Part shown: piece after piece, positions 15,630 through 30,600 of the stretch | Numbering within the stretch: position 1 is the first letter of the stretch | Layout of the letters: each line of letters opens with the position of its first letter | Source: Flavobacterium aquidurense | GTDB taxonomy: Bacteria > Bacteroidota > Bacteroidia > Flavobacteriales > Flavobacteriaceae | Reading direction: 5' to 3' | DNA length: 64,000 bases | Assembly: GCA_900107365.1 (NCBI GenBank) | Contig: FNPS01000005.1 | Span: forward strand, 186,001-250,000 | Notes under the pieces: generated by a model | What the model saw: the letters and a program-made list of their open reading frames with translations, nothing else | Databases searched by the model: none | Told to the model about the DNA's origin: nothing | Translations under genes and position numbers: made by a program

Positions 15630-18600
15630 ATGAGAAAGCCTACTAACCTAAGATTGATTTTATTGACTTTGTTTTTATTACAAAGTTATTTTATGCTTGG
15701 ACAACAAACCTTTGTAAATTTTACACCAAGGTTTGAGACAAGTATTAGAGGAGATATGATGCTCGTCGGTAATAACATTGTTAATAGAGTTAACGCCACA
15801 ACAAAGGAGACTCCGAACGATGCTTTTACCGGAACTACAGATAATAACGCGGAGAACATGCAATATATTGATATTGATAATGATCCCGATACTTTTAGTT
15901 CAAGTGCTGCATCTTTATCGGTTCCTAATGCGAGCAGAGCTTGTTACAAAATTGTGTATGCGGGATTGTATTGGTCAGGTGTTTATACGCAAGCTTCTCT
16001 AGATAACAACACAGTAAAGCGAAGTGAGTTAGGTAATATAAAGTTTAAGCTCGCCAACGAAACAACTTATAATAAAATTGCAGGAACGTTAATTTATGAT
16101 TATTACGATGGTACTCCTAAGAATACAAATGGAGATCAAGTACCCTATGCTTATTATTCTAATGTAACAGACCTGCTAAAAGCTTCAAAAAATCCTGAAG
16201 GAGAATATACGGTAGCAAATATTAATTCTGCTCGCGGTAAATTGAGTAATGGTGGATATGCAGCAGGATGGTCTTTATTTGTTATTTACGAAGATCCAAA
16301 CTCTAGCGCAAAATACATTACAGCTTACGACGGATTTAGCTGGATTCAAGCTGGTGGCAAGCCTTTGACTTATTCTGTTTCAGGTTTTAAAACCATTCCA
16401 TCAGGGAATGTAAAAGTAAAATTAGCTTTTGCCGCTTTAGAAGGAGATGCAGGTACAACAGGAGATACTTATTCCGTAAATCTTAAACCGGTTTATACTA
16501 CCGAGCGCAAAACAAACAATTTCTTTTGCAGTGTAATCAATGATCTTTCAGGAAACAATCTTGCAAGAAGACCAGCCAGTACAAATACACTTGGTTTTGA
16601 TGCAGGTATTATCAATTTGAATAACGCCAATAATGCTATTATTAATAATGGCGATAAAAAAGCTGATTTACAATTAACGACCAGTGGCGATGGTTATGGT
16701 GTTTATTTCAATGCTTTTAACGTAGAAGTTATAGCTCCTCAAATTGCGCTGACAAAAATTGTAAAAGACACAGACGGAAACGATATCGGAGGAAAGAATG
16801 TGACACTTGGTCAGCAGCTGCGTTATGAAATTAGTATTCAAAATAAAGGTAATGATGATGCAACTTCATTATTTATTACGGACCAGTTGCCAATAAACGT
16901 AATTTTTGATCAGTCAAAAGACTTACTTCCTCTACCAGCAGGAATAATAGTTAAGACACCTTATGATCCTATTACAAGAAAAATTGTTTTTGAGGTAACA
17001 GATCCTAAATTAATAACAAAGAATAATCCTACTGTAAGCACTATTGCTTTTAAAGTTCAGGTTGTTCCTGATTGTCGTTCGTTAAGTGATGCTTGTTCTA
17101 ACAGTATCGATAACCAGGCCTTTGCTACTTACAAAGGTAAAGAAAACGCCAATTTTTCAATCGATGAAACAGCTCCGCAAGGAAGTGTTAATTCAACTGA
17201 CGGATGTGCTGTAACACCAAAAGCCACAAACTTTTTAGTAGGTGTAGATGGTTGTCAATATACAGAGAACGTAACTTTATGTACAGATAGTGTTGATCTT
17301 ATTCCAGCAAAAGGATATGAAACGTACACGTGGTATAGTGATGCTAAAATGACAAATAAAATTGGTGAAGGAAATCCATTTAATGTGACCAAAGAAGGAA
17401 CATATTATGTGTATAACTTAGCAAAAGCACCATGTAGATCTATCTCACAATCTTTTGTGGTAACTCGTTTTAAAAGTACAAGTACAAATCCTGTGATACC
17501 ATTCGCCAGTGAGGTTGTAACGTGTGCTGACAACGGAAAACCGTTTCCAAACATTTATTTGTGTGGTGGTAATGCTAAAAAAGAAATAAAAACAAGTATC
17601 ACAGATGCGTCCAATATAGTATGGGAGCGTTTCGTTGAAGGTAGCTGTACCGTAACGACAGGAAAAAACTGTCCGAATGAAGCATTGACAAGTACCGGAA
17701 ACCCGAATGAATTTTGTAAATGGGAGCAAGTAGGAACAGGATCTGATTATAGTGCAAGTGAAAAAGGAAAATACAGATTAACGGTTACCTATAAAGGCGG
17801 AGTTTGTTTCAATCGTTTTTATTTTGATGTTTATAAAAATCCTTTAACTCCAACAGAAAAGCACACCGATATTATTTGTTCAACAAACGGTAGTATTACT
17901 GTTGAAGGTGTTCCAGACGGATATGAGTACGCAATCAGTAAGGATCCAAATGGAACTATCGGTGCCTATCAGCCAGGTAATGTATTTCCAATAAGTACTC
18001 CTGGTTCTTACACTGTACATGTTAGACAAACTAATGTAACTACTTTTCCATGTGATTTTACAGTTGAAAACATTCTTATCAGAAAAAGAGATATTGATGT
18101 TAAGACAGTAATAAAACAACCTCTTTGTGCAGGTGCTAAGGGTAGTGTTGACGTTGCCGCAAATAATGTAAATCCAAATTATACTTTTGTTATCAAACAA
18201 GGTAGTACAACAGTACAAAGCGTTGGACCAATTTCTCAAAATACCGCAAAATTCGATTTACTTGCGGGCGATTATGTACTTACGGTAACAACAGCTGATG
18301 GCTGTAGTAATGATAGTAATATACAGATAGTTGCACCGGATCCACTTACAGCGACTTATGATGTAAAATCATTAACCGCATGTGAGGATGGAGAAATTAC
18401 AATAAACCCTAAAGGTGGTACGTCACCTTATTTTTATTCTGTAAATGGGCAGCCATATGTTTCTTCTGATGATAAAATTACAGTTAAAAGTCCAGGTGGT
18501 AGCTACAGCATTATAGTTGCTGACAGTAATGACTGTACCTATACAATTCCAACATTTTCTGTAAATCCTATTGCTAAACCAACGGTTACTATAAATTCGA

Positions 18601-21600
18601 AAAATTTAAGTTGTTACAATGCAAAAGAAGGAGAAATTTCGATGACAGTTACTCCTGCAGATTCTGGTTATACCGTTTCTTATAGTGTTGCCGGAGTTGC
18701 CGGTGGTGCGTATACCTCTTTACCTACAACAGGTTTAGCTGTTGGAGATTATAAGGTTACAGTAAAATATGCAATAAATGGAGTAGAATGTACTGACCCG
18801 GAACAAATAATTAAGATCACAGGGCCTGGAGCTACGCTAACTGCTTCTGCAGGTGTAGCTGAATTATCAGGTTGCGGCCCTACAGGGAATACTAAACAAG
18901 GAATGGTTAGAATTACCAATCCTCAGGGAGGTGTACCTTTTCCTGCACCAAATTTATACAGATATAGTTTTGATGGAGGAGACACTTATATTACAGATAA
19001 TTTTGCTTACATAAACCCAAGCACAACTCCACTTACATTATATATTAAAGATGCTGCGGGATGTATTTTCCCAATGTCAGGTATTATTTTAGACGAAAAA
19101 CCGGCTGATCCTACATTTAGTGATCCTGTCTTATCTTATAATTGTAAAGGAGAAGGGACAGCTACAGTAACGGTTAATGCCGATGCAAGTCCAAATTATA
19201 ACTATTCGTACTATTTAGGTAAACCGGATCCGGCAAATCCTGCTAATTACATTTATACTTTAAATACAAATTCTCCGTCTAATATCTTTAAAGATATTCC
19301 TGTTGGAGATTATAAAATTAAAGTAGAGTACAATTTAGTATCTGCTCCAACTTATAGTAATTTACTAAAAGAGGATTTTGGAAGCGGACCTCCAACGACA
19401 GCTCCTGGAATTGCTTCAGCATACTGTTTTAATGATCAAAGAGTTGATCCACCATATCTATGTAAATTCCCTGATGGAACACCAAGTCAATCTGTAGAAG
19501 ATAATGCCTACTCCGTTGCTAGTTTTTTCTGGAGAGGAGATGATAAGCTGTCAAATAATAGCGGCGCATGGTTCCACTTTAAAGATCATACAACAAACCC
19601 TAATAACTTAGATAACACGGGAGATCCTAATGGTAGATATTTATTAGTAAACGTTGGTAACGCAGCTGGAAAATATGGTATTTTATACAGTAAACCAATT
19701 GTAGATGTTATACCTAATCAAGACGTTATTGTCGACTTTTATATAGGTAATTTATTAATGCCTTCTTATGATAGTGCTGCTCCAATTATTAGAATTGAAT
19801 TAATTGATTCTAATGGTAAAGTAGTAGCGAGAGATGATACAGGTGAAATTGCGCCTGGTTTGAACCATCCTGATAGAAAAAAATGGGTTCCGATTAGTAT
19901 TAAATTGAATCCTGGAGCAAACACTAATTTAACTTTTGTGGTACGTTCCGGAAGTGAAGTATTTAATGGAAACGATTTAGTGATCGACGATATTTGGGTA
20001 CGTCAGTTGCCAAAATCATGTTTGCAGGATAAAACTTTAAATCTAAAAGTTCAAAGCGGACAAGCATTTACAGCAGAGGTAACGAATCTAAATGGAGTTA
20101 AATGTAAAGATGATGCAAACGGTACCTTCAGTATTGTCGCTAAAAACTTTGATACAACAAACGGATTCTGGTATACTTTAAACGGTTCAGCTACAACTCC
20201 TACGTGGGTAAAATCGACTACTTCTCCTGTTGTATTTACAGATAAAGCAGCCGGAACTTATGATATTAGAGTTAAATATGATAATAGTGCTGCTTCTTGT
20301 AATTTTACTATACCAACTATAGTTACAACACCTGATGCATTTGTAGTAGATGCTAATGCTACAACAGCAACATGTAAAGTTGGTGCGACTGTTACAGCAA
20401 CAGCTGTTGGAGGAACAGGTTCTTACACTTTAACAATTAAAGATGTAAATTCAACGTTTAGTAAAACTTTTCCAAGTGATGGAATCTTAAAAGATATTCC
20501 TCCGGGAACCTATATTGTATCTGGAGTTGATGCAAATGGATGTAAAGATGCCAGAGATACTGATTTGATTATTTTAGATCCTGTAAAACCTACAGCAGAA
20601 GTAGTTAAAGACTCTGGATTATGTTTTGGTACAAATGCTAAAATCACTATAAAAATTACAGGTGGAGTAGGTAAATACACCTATCAGGTAAGTACAAATG
20701 GAGGTGTTACATATAGTGCTTCTAGTACACCTTTTGATGGGCCTAACTTTACTTATATTGCAGCTGCGCCAGCAACATATGACTTTTTAATTACGGATAG
20801 CAACAATTGTGAGGCTATAGCGGTAAGTCAAAAAATTGATAAAGCAATTACAGCTACAGCTAACGTCACAGCTCCATTAACTTGTAAAACCGGAATTGCT
20901 GCAAATGCAACTATCGAAGTTAAGATTGATGGTGGTACAGCTCCATATACGTACACAGTAACAAATAAAGCAACAAATGCTGTATTAGTGAGTAACGGTA
21001 CTACTGCAGGACCAAGTTTTACTTATCCGGCAGCGACCGCAGCCACTTATGTTTTTGAAATTAAAGACATAAACGACTGTCCAATTAAAATAGAAAAAAC
21101 AGTTAATGCAAAAGAGGAGCCAACAGCAACGTTTAAAGCCGAAAATGTAACTTGTTTTAATGCAGGAAATGGTTATGTTGATATTACTGCAGGAAACGGT
21201 ACTGCACCATTTACATACCAGTTTAATAAAACAGGTGCATTTACGAGTACAACTCATTATGGTCCTTTAGCAGGATCTGTTGCGGGAACAACTTATACAT
21301 TTATTGTAAAAGATGCTACAGAATGTACTAAAGAGTACACATTCCAAGTATTTCAGCCGGCAGATATTGTAGCTAATGCTTCAATTACAACTCCTTACGA
21401 TTGTACTTCAAATGCAGCAACAATTACTTCAAAAGTAACAGCTGGTGGAAATACTGGAGGATTTACTTATGACTTAAAAAACACAACAGTTAGCACTACA
21501 GCTATTGTTGCAACAAACACTACAGGTATATTTAGCGGCTTAACAGTTCCAGGAACTTACACGGTTACTATTACAGACAGCAAAAGCTGTTCTAAAACAG

Positions 21601-24600
21601 TAGCTGCGGGAACAATTGTAGCACCGAATCCTCCAAAAGGAATGGATATTACGCCTACGGCTGTTACTTGCCCAAGTAATACTGCGAATGCAGTAATTAC
21701 GAATGTTGTTAATGCAGCAGGAGATCCTGTGCCAACAGCTGGTTTAGAATACAGAATAAAACTTCCTGTACCTCCAGGTACAACGACATATCAAACAAGC
21801 AATACTTTTAATGGATTAGCGGCTGGAATTACTTATACTTTTGAAGTAAGAGATGCTAACAAATGTGTTTACGAAAAAACACTTGAAATAAAAGCATTGC
21901 CTGTTATTACAGTAACAGTGAAATCTTCTAATAATATTTCATGTTTAGGTTCTACTGATGGAAGTGCTGTATTTACAGTTACAGGAATGGGTAATAACGT
22001 CGCTTATTCTTATAAAGTTGGAACAACAGGACCAAGCGGAACAGGAACATCTCCTAATGCTGGAACTTCATTTGATATTACTATACCAAATTTAGCGGCA
22101 GGAACGCATACCATAACCGTTACAAATACTGCAACAACTTGTTTCGATACTGAACCAGTTACTATTGCTGCACCACTTTCAGTATTGAAATTTGATGCTT
22201 TTGTATTAACACCTGTAACTTGTGATAATAAAGGAACAGCAACGATCAATGTTTCGGGCGGTTGGGGAACTTATAACTATACAGTAACACAAACATCTCC
22301 GATAGCCGGAATAGCGATCAAGCAAACTACTAAACTTTTCAGTAATTTAAATGCTGGTGATTATAGTGTTTTGGTTAAAGATTTAAATGGCTGTGAAATT
22401 AGCACAACATTTACAATCGCTCCAAAAGTTGATCCAGTGGCGTCTATAGATGCGTCCGCAACTGATTTATGTGCAGGCGGTGCAGGAGCAACGATTACAG
22501 TGACTCCAAATATGCAGACAAATTATATGTACAGCATCAACAATGGTACATTTAAAAACAACGGAACTTTTACAGGATTGATTCCTGGAGAATATATCGT
22601 TACAGTAAAAGATATTTCTACGGGATGTTCAATACAATTAACCAAACAAGTAGTTGCTAATCCGGTAGTAGTTACAGATCATAAAATAACTAAAAAATTA
22701 GATTGCAGCTCGAGTCAAGATGCTGTTATCTCAGTTACAATTGGTGACGGATATCCTGATTACAGATATAGAGTAAATATAAACGGAGCTGGTTTCCCTA
22801 CAGCTTACACAGCAGTTGGAACGGGAGTAAGTACGTTTACTTATCCTGCATCAACTTCTGGATCTTATGTGTTTGAAATTTTAGACAGCAAAGGTTGTAA
22901 AACCGGATTCACAGAAAATGTTGCGGTTAAAGTAACACCAGATTTTACTGCTGATCCTATTCACGTTAAATGTTTTGGAGCACTAACAGGAAAAATTACG
23001 GTAACTGCTACTCCAGCTTCTGGAACTTACGAATACAGTAAAGATGGAACTGCTTGGCAGGCGTCTAATGAATTTTTAGGAATAGGCGCAGGTTCTTACA
23101 CTATTTATGTTAGAGATACTAACACAAAATGTGCTGTCAACAAACCAATAACGGTAAATGGACCAGCTGCTGCATTGACAGTAACCTCTGCGACAGTTAC
23201 AAAAGACTTGAAATGTGGCGCTAATAATGCTTCTCAAGCTGCTGTTATTACAGTTGTGGCTACAGGAGGAACTCCTTTTACAGTTGGAGGACCTTACAGA
23301 TATACCTATAATACTGGAAATCCATTAACAACAATAACCTTAACGGCTTCTAATACATTTACGATTAATGCTCCAGGGCTTGTAAACATTACAGTTACAG
23401 ATGCGAATGGTTGTACAGTAGGAAGTTCAGCAACTGTTGCTGCACTAACTCCTCCATCGGCTTTAGCTTTTTCTAATCCAGTTATTACGTGTGATGTTAC
23501 AACTGGGAATTTAAAAGTTGATGTTACTGGCGGTAAATTGCCATTGAAATATGAAATTACAAGTTATACAGCCACTGCTGCACCAACAGGAGGACTAGTT
23601 GCAACAAATGTAAACGCTAATACTTATACTTTTAATGGTTTAGTAGCGGGTACTTATAATTTTACCATTACAGATGATAACGGATGTACTGTAAAAGGCA
23701 GCAAAACAATTGATCCTGTAGTTTCTATTCAGGAAGTTGGTAAAATTGATAAGCCTGTATCATGTGCTGGTTTATCTGATGGTAGACTTATTTTTACAGT
23801 TTCTGGAAACACTAACGGAACTACTGGTTATACTTATAGCTTAGTAGGTGCTGCTACTGGCACAATTACAACTGGTGTTTCTAAATCAGGTGATGTAATT
23901 ACTTACTCAGGATTAAAATCAGATTCCTATACATTTAGTGTTACAAACACCCTGACAAAATGTGAAGCTCACGAAACTATAGTCCTTGCAAATCCAAATG
24001 CGGTTAACATTGTTAGCGCAACAGGCCCTAAAGTATTTTGTGATAGAAATAATACAACAATTACTGTGGACGCTAATGGCGGGACAGGAACGTTATACTA
24101 TGCTGTAGTTAAAGGGGGAACAACACCAGCACCAGTTTACCCAACAGACTATACTACTGCAAAAACATTCCCTAAAAATACTCTTGTTGACGGTTTAGTT
24201 TATGATGTGTATGTAAGAGATGCTAATGGCTGTCCGGCTACAACAACTGCTACAATTGTTAGAGATGATGTGCCGACAATTGTGGATCCGGCAGTGACTT
24301 GTTTTAAAGCTGGTGGTACTCCAATTACAGTAACCATAGATGGTACAGTATATGTCGGCAGCACAATTCAATATGGAATTGACGGTGTTTATAATACTAA
24401 TCCAATTAAAACCATTTCAGCTCCTGGAGATTATGTTTTAAGTGTAAAAGACAATAACGGTTGTGAAGCCAAAAAGACTTTACATGTAAATAACCAATTA
24501 ACGCTTACTGTTACACCAATTAAAGATGTAACCTGTACTGCTACATTACCTGCAACTATAAATGCAAAAGTTGTCTTATCAGCTGGCGGTGGTAATAGTA

Positions 24601-27600
24601 CCTACACTTACGGATATAGGCTGGGTACAGTTGGAACTTTTACTCCTATATTGCCAGCAGGTACAAATGAATTTTATACATCAGCGCCTGGAAGTTATTA
24701 CTTTAATGTGATCTCAGATGATTGTGAGGCTGAATCTACAGTAGTTTTTGAAGTTACAAATCCAATAAAACCAGCGGCTAATGCTGATGTTACTAATTTA
24801 AGCTGTTATCAATCTGCTGATGGTGTTGTAACAATTATTCCAACAGCCGGAGAAGGACCTTTTACGTATACTTTTAATAATGGTACCCCAACGACTAACG
24901 CGACATTTTCTAATTTAGCCGCTTCTACAGGTTTAGGTTATCCATATACTATTACTGATAGTAAAGGCTGCCAATCCGATGTAGCTTACGCTAAGGTGAC
25001 AGAACCGGCTCAAATTCAGTTTGCATATACTACTGTAGACATGTTATGTCCTGGCCCATCTTTAGGTTCTCTTACGGTTAGTGCCGTTACCACTGGGGTT
25101 GGTCCTTATACATATGAATTAAGAAATGCAGTTACAGGTAGTATTATTGTTACAGGTCAGAATGGAATTACACCATATAAATTTGATAATTTAAGTTATG
25201 GAGATTTTGTATTGACAGTTTCTGATGTTAACGGCTGTAGTAATTTTAAAGATGATGTTAAAATTCTTGCTCCGCCAAATGAACTAGACATTGATTTGTC
25301 GACACCAATTGTAACTTGTGCAGATGGCGCTACAATTATTGTTGAAGTTAAACCGCTTGTTGTTCCTGCAATTCCACTTTATGAGTTTGGTATTTATAAT
25401 CTGCCAACAGCACCTTTCACAACTAGTTTATTACCTCCTGATACAGGTTTCCCGATGAGACATACTTTCAAAGGACTAACACCTGGGGTTACTTATACTT
25501 TTGTGGTATATGACCCAACAACTAATTGTTATTATTTTCAAAAAGCGAATGGTCCAATTGATCCTTTAACTTCTTTAGCTAGTGTAGCGACCTCTGTTCC
25601 GGTAGCTTGTAAAGGAACTAAAACAGGAGGGGTAAATATTAGCTTAAGTGGTACAACTGCGACTCAGGTGCAGTATGAAATATTCTTTGATAATTCTGAT
25701 CTTTCTACTGGAGTAACAGGTACAATTACAATGCCGACTACAGTTCCTGTTAAAGTATTAGGTTTGAAAACAGGTACTTATTATGTGAAATTCACAGAGG
25801 TTGATGGTTCAAGCCTGGGTTGTACATCGGCATCACTTCCTTTTGTTGTAACGGAATCATCTGTTGCTCTTACAGTAAGTGCAAAATCTACTAAAAATGA
25901 CAATTGTAAAAACAATGCTGGTCAGGTAGTTGCAACTCCAAATGGAGGAACAGGTCCATTCAAGTATATTATTAATCAATCGGCTACACCACCTTTAGTA
26001 ACTGCTGCGTGGAGTGCAAATAATGCAAATATATTTAATGTTGAAGCAGGTTCTTATTACGTTTGGGTGAAGGACGCTTACGATTGTATTAATTTTACTA
26101 CTGTTACAGTTGATCCTGATCCAGTTCCTGTAATCGATAAATTAGTGATTGTAAACAAATGTGCTGCTGAAGGTGCATTTGAAGTTGAAGTTTCAATGAC
26201 AACTCAGGGTGTTGCGCCTTATTACATTAGTGTAAACGGTAGTAATTGGACAAAAATTACAGGCGCAATACCATTCCCTTATACAATTACAGGATTAAAT
26301 TCTGGCCCTGTAAATGTTATAATTAAAGATTCTAACGACTGTCAGGATACAGATAATATTACAATTACTCCAACACCTATTGCAAGTGCGAAAGTAACTA
26401 AAGTATTAAATTGTAATCCTTTAAATGCCGTGACAGATGCTACCATAACAATAACAATTGAAAAAGGTACACCAGCTTACAGTTATGAAGTTAAAAAAGG
26501 TACAGCCGGCTCCTATGTTGCGTTTACTCCAGCAACTACTACTGTAGCAGCAGGTGTGACTACGATTACATATACCGTTGCGGAAGCTGATGCAGATACT
26601 TATCAATTCAGAATTACAGATGTAAATACATGTTCAATTGTTACTGCACCGGTAACGGTTGATGCAATTGTACCTACTGTTCTTGCTACCCCTATCGAAA
26701 TTCAGCCGCTTTGTAATGGTGTTGCTGAACTTGGTTCTGTAGAAATAGGTGTAACTAGCGGTGAAGGACCTTTTAAATATTCGTTTAACGGTTCATTATT
26801 TACAGATCAAACGCTTTATCCTGTTGTAGCTGGTCCATACACCTACAAAGTTAGAAATGCTTTAGGTTGCGAAGTGTCAGGTTCTGGAACTTTAGGAACG
26901 CCTTCTGCTTTAGCAATAGACGCTCCGATTATTGTACCACTTAGCTGTGGTCCGGCAAATGCTCCTCAATCTGCGACGGTTACTTTAGTAGCTCTTGCTG
27001 GAAGCGGCACAGCTCCATATAAATTTAGCTTTAACAACAGTGCTTTTGATTTCAACCCTACTTATACAGTTAACGAGGCTGATGCAGGTAAGGTTATTCC
27101 ATACGGAATTCAAGATTCAAATGGTTGTGAAGTGTTTAGTTCAGTTACCATTGCACCATTAACTCCTCCAAAAGGATTTACCCTTACACCAGGACTTGCA
27201 ATTACTTGTACTAGAGCAACTACAACAGCTACTATTTCCTTAGTTATTGGTGGTGCTGGAACAGTTTCTTACCAAAAAATTTCTCCAACATTTGAAGATA
27301 ATGGTACTGACACATTCGCAGGATTGTTGCCAGATGTTGATTATGTATTTCAGGTAACAGATGCTAATAAATGTACTGTTCAAAAAAACCTTAGAATTGA
27401 CAATTATATCAATATTGATATTAAAGAAGAGTCTACAGTTGGTATTACTTGTTCAACTGCAGCTGATGGAAAAGCAAGTTTCTATGTATCAGGATTTGGT
27501 ACAGGTATAGGAACGTATCGTTATGAAGTGGATGGCGCAACAGTTGCTGGTACTCACACTAATCCAATAATTAATTTAACTGGATTAGCTGCAGGACCAC

Positions 27601-30600
27601 ATGATATCGAGGTATTCGATAGTGAAACGGATTGTCATAAATTAATAACATTTACAATCGCAGCGCCGCCTGCAGCTTTAGTTTTAGCTACATCTGTAGT
27701 TACACCTTTAGGTTGTACTACATTTGGTGCAGTTACTTTAACAGCAGCTGGAGGATGGGGTGACTATACGTATACTTTAACACAACCCGACAATACTACA
27801 ATAACTAATACTGATGGGATTTTCAAAAACCTTATTCAGCCAGGAAAGTATGATGTTTCGGTAAAAGATGCTAACAGTTGTACGGTAACGGTAACAGATT
27901 CATTTGAATTGCTTGTTGCTCCTAAACCAACTTTAACAATTGCAACTACATCTGATTATTGTTATTACAATACAAATTCAACGACTTTAGTAATTACTGC
28001 AGCTAGTACATCTACTTTCCCAGTAACGTTTGAATATTCTATTGATAACGGAGATACATGGCATACATCAAATACATTCGATAAATTAACTCCGAAAACG
28101 TATTTGGTAAAAGTTAGAGATCAATATGGTTGTGAATCGGCTGCAACTAGTACTGAAATCAAATCGCAGCTTTTTGCTTCGGTTGAGAATAAAAAAGACA
28201 TTTTCTGTACAGGTACTGTCAACGGAACTATTAGAGTTAGCGCTCTTGGAGGTTACCCTGATTACAGTTATACTGTAACTTATAATGGTGTTACATCTGC
28301 TAAAATTCCATTTGGAGCAGGTTTCTCTTTCGTTGATTATCCAGTGCTTGCAGCAAATCCAGGAAGCTATGTATTTACAGTATATGATTCAAGAGATTGT
28401 TCATACCCAATACCGGCAATCGTAATGACCGCACCAGCTCCGGTTGTATTTACAGCAGCGCCTACGTCAGCTTATTGTGCTCCGTCACAAGGAAATATAA
28501 GCAACGGTTCGATCTTATTTACGTTAACATCGACTGCTGATCCTAAATATACGTACTCAATTCAGCGTACGTTGCCAACGGCTGGTCCTTTGGTTACGCA
28601 AGACACACCTTTATTTACCGGTTTAATTGCGGGTACTTATGCTGTGAATGTTACGTCTGGAAGAGACTGTGGTGCTCCAACTACGGTTACTATTAATGAT
28701 CCTTCGTTAGTGGTTGCAACTGCTACCGCAGGTGCGTTTACTTGTGCGAGCCCTGCAAATACTTTAAATGCAACTGTAGTTACCGTAACGGGTGTTGGAG
28801 GCGCAGGTTCAGGTGCATTGGGCGATTACACTTATAGTGAAGATGGAACGCATTGGAAAACGACTAATAAATTTAATGTTATAGATAACGAGTCGCCACA
28901 AACTTTAACGTATTACGTTAGAGATGCAAATGGCTGTATTGACAGTGATCAAATCACGGTTGATCCTTTCCCAACATTGAAGACTCCTACATTAACAAGA
29001 GTTACACAAATTGCTTGTGGCAATTCAGGTGAAGAAATTAATGTTCAAATTAAAGGTGGTTCAACTCCTTATAATTTCAATTATCAGGTTTCTGTTGATG
29101 GTGGTGCTTTTGGTCTTCCTGCAACGACAGTTACTGGAAATTCATTCACTTATATTGCTCCATTAGCAGGTCATATATATCATTTAAAAATAAATGACTT
29201 AAATACAGGCTGTTTCATTATTTCTGATGCTTATACAGTTCCGTTATTTAATACTGCTAAAGTGATTGCATCTCCTTCTGAAATGGTAAGCTGTTTTGGA
29301 AATGCGGATGGAAAAATTACAATTAGTATTACAGATTATAAAGGACCTTATACCTACCAAATTTACAATGCTGGAATTCCTTTATTGACTGTTCCTGGAA
29401 GTGGAGATTCTGCGACAATTAATCCATTTACTATTCCAACAGGTTTAGTAGCTGGAACTGCTTATACAGTAAGTGTTACTGAGACGAATTATCCATTCTG
29501 TACTATAGATTCAGATAATGTTATTATTACACAACCTGATGTAATAGATTTAATAGATTTTGATGCGACTGTAGTAAATCAAAATTGTAGAAATGCTGGC
29601 GCGGTAATCACAGTCGATCCTGCTACAATTAAAGGTGGCAGCGGCGGATTTACATTCGCATTTGTTCCTGCTGGTACAGCTCCACTACCTGGAGATTACA
29701 AAGCAGACCTTAGCAAAACAATTGTAACTGCTACAACAGCTCCATTATTTGACGCTTGGGATGTTTATGTAAAAGATAAAAATGATTGTCCTGCGCATGT
29801 AACAGTAAATGTTTCACTTGATCCTATGCCGGTTATTACGAATGTAACGGTTGCTAGTCAATGTTACAGTACAGCTGGATATAGAATTGATGTTGCAGCG
29901 AACGGAGTAGGTCCTCTGGAATATAGTTTAGATGGTATACAATTTCAGGCTGATAATTTCTTTACAGTGTTCTCAGCTGGTGATTATACCGTTACTGTAA
30001 GAGATAAAAACAAGTGTGAAGTTAAAGCAACGACTCCGGTGAAAGTGTTAGATCCTTTAACATTGCGTGGAGAAGTAACTACAATGTCTACTTGTACAGC
30101 TGCTGATGGTGTAATTACATTATATGCTGGTGGTGGTTCTGCGACTACTCCTCCAAGTTATGTTTACACAAGAGATAACTGGAATACCATAAGCTTAAGC
30201 CCAGTATTTGGCGGATTAGCTCCGGGAACTTATATCTTTAAGGTAAGAGATACGGGAACATCGCCAACATGTGAATTACAAACTTCTATAGAAATCGAAG
30301 TTCCGAGACCAGTTACAGGAATTGTTGCAACAGCAACTCCAACATCTTGTAACGGTTATGCTGATGGAAGTATTTCTGTCGAAATCGCTACATCAAATGA
30401 TAATCCAATTTACTGGTATAGTCTTTCTGGACCAGTAGTTAGAGCGAAGCAAAAATCCCCAATTTTCAATGATTTACCATTTGGTACTTATACGGTAACG
30501 GTAACTTCAGGAAGAGGATGTATTGGTACTGCTCCATCGATAGTAGTAGCGCAGCCTGCTCCAATTGTAGTTGCAAAACCTAATACAACACAATACACTT

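Noticed and set aside
17880..18239. Antisense frames within sprB (also 17445-17729, 20985-21257, 22010-22249, 26421-26606)
   Set aside because: No domain, no start context and full overlap with confirmed SprB repeats.
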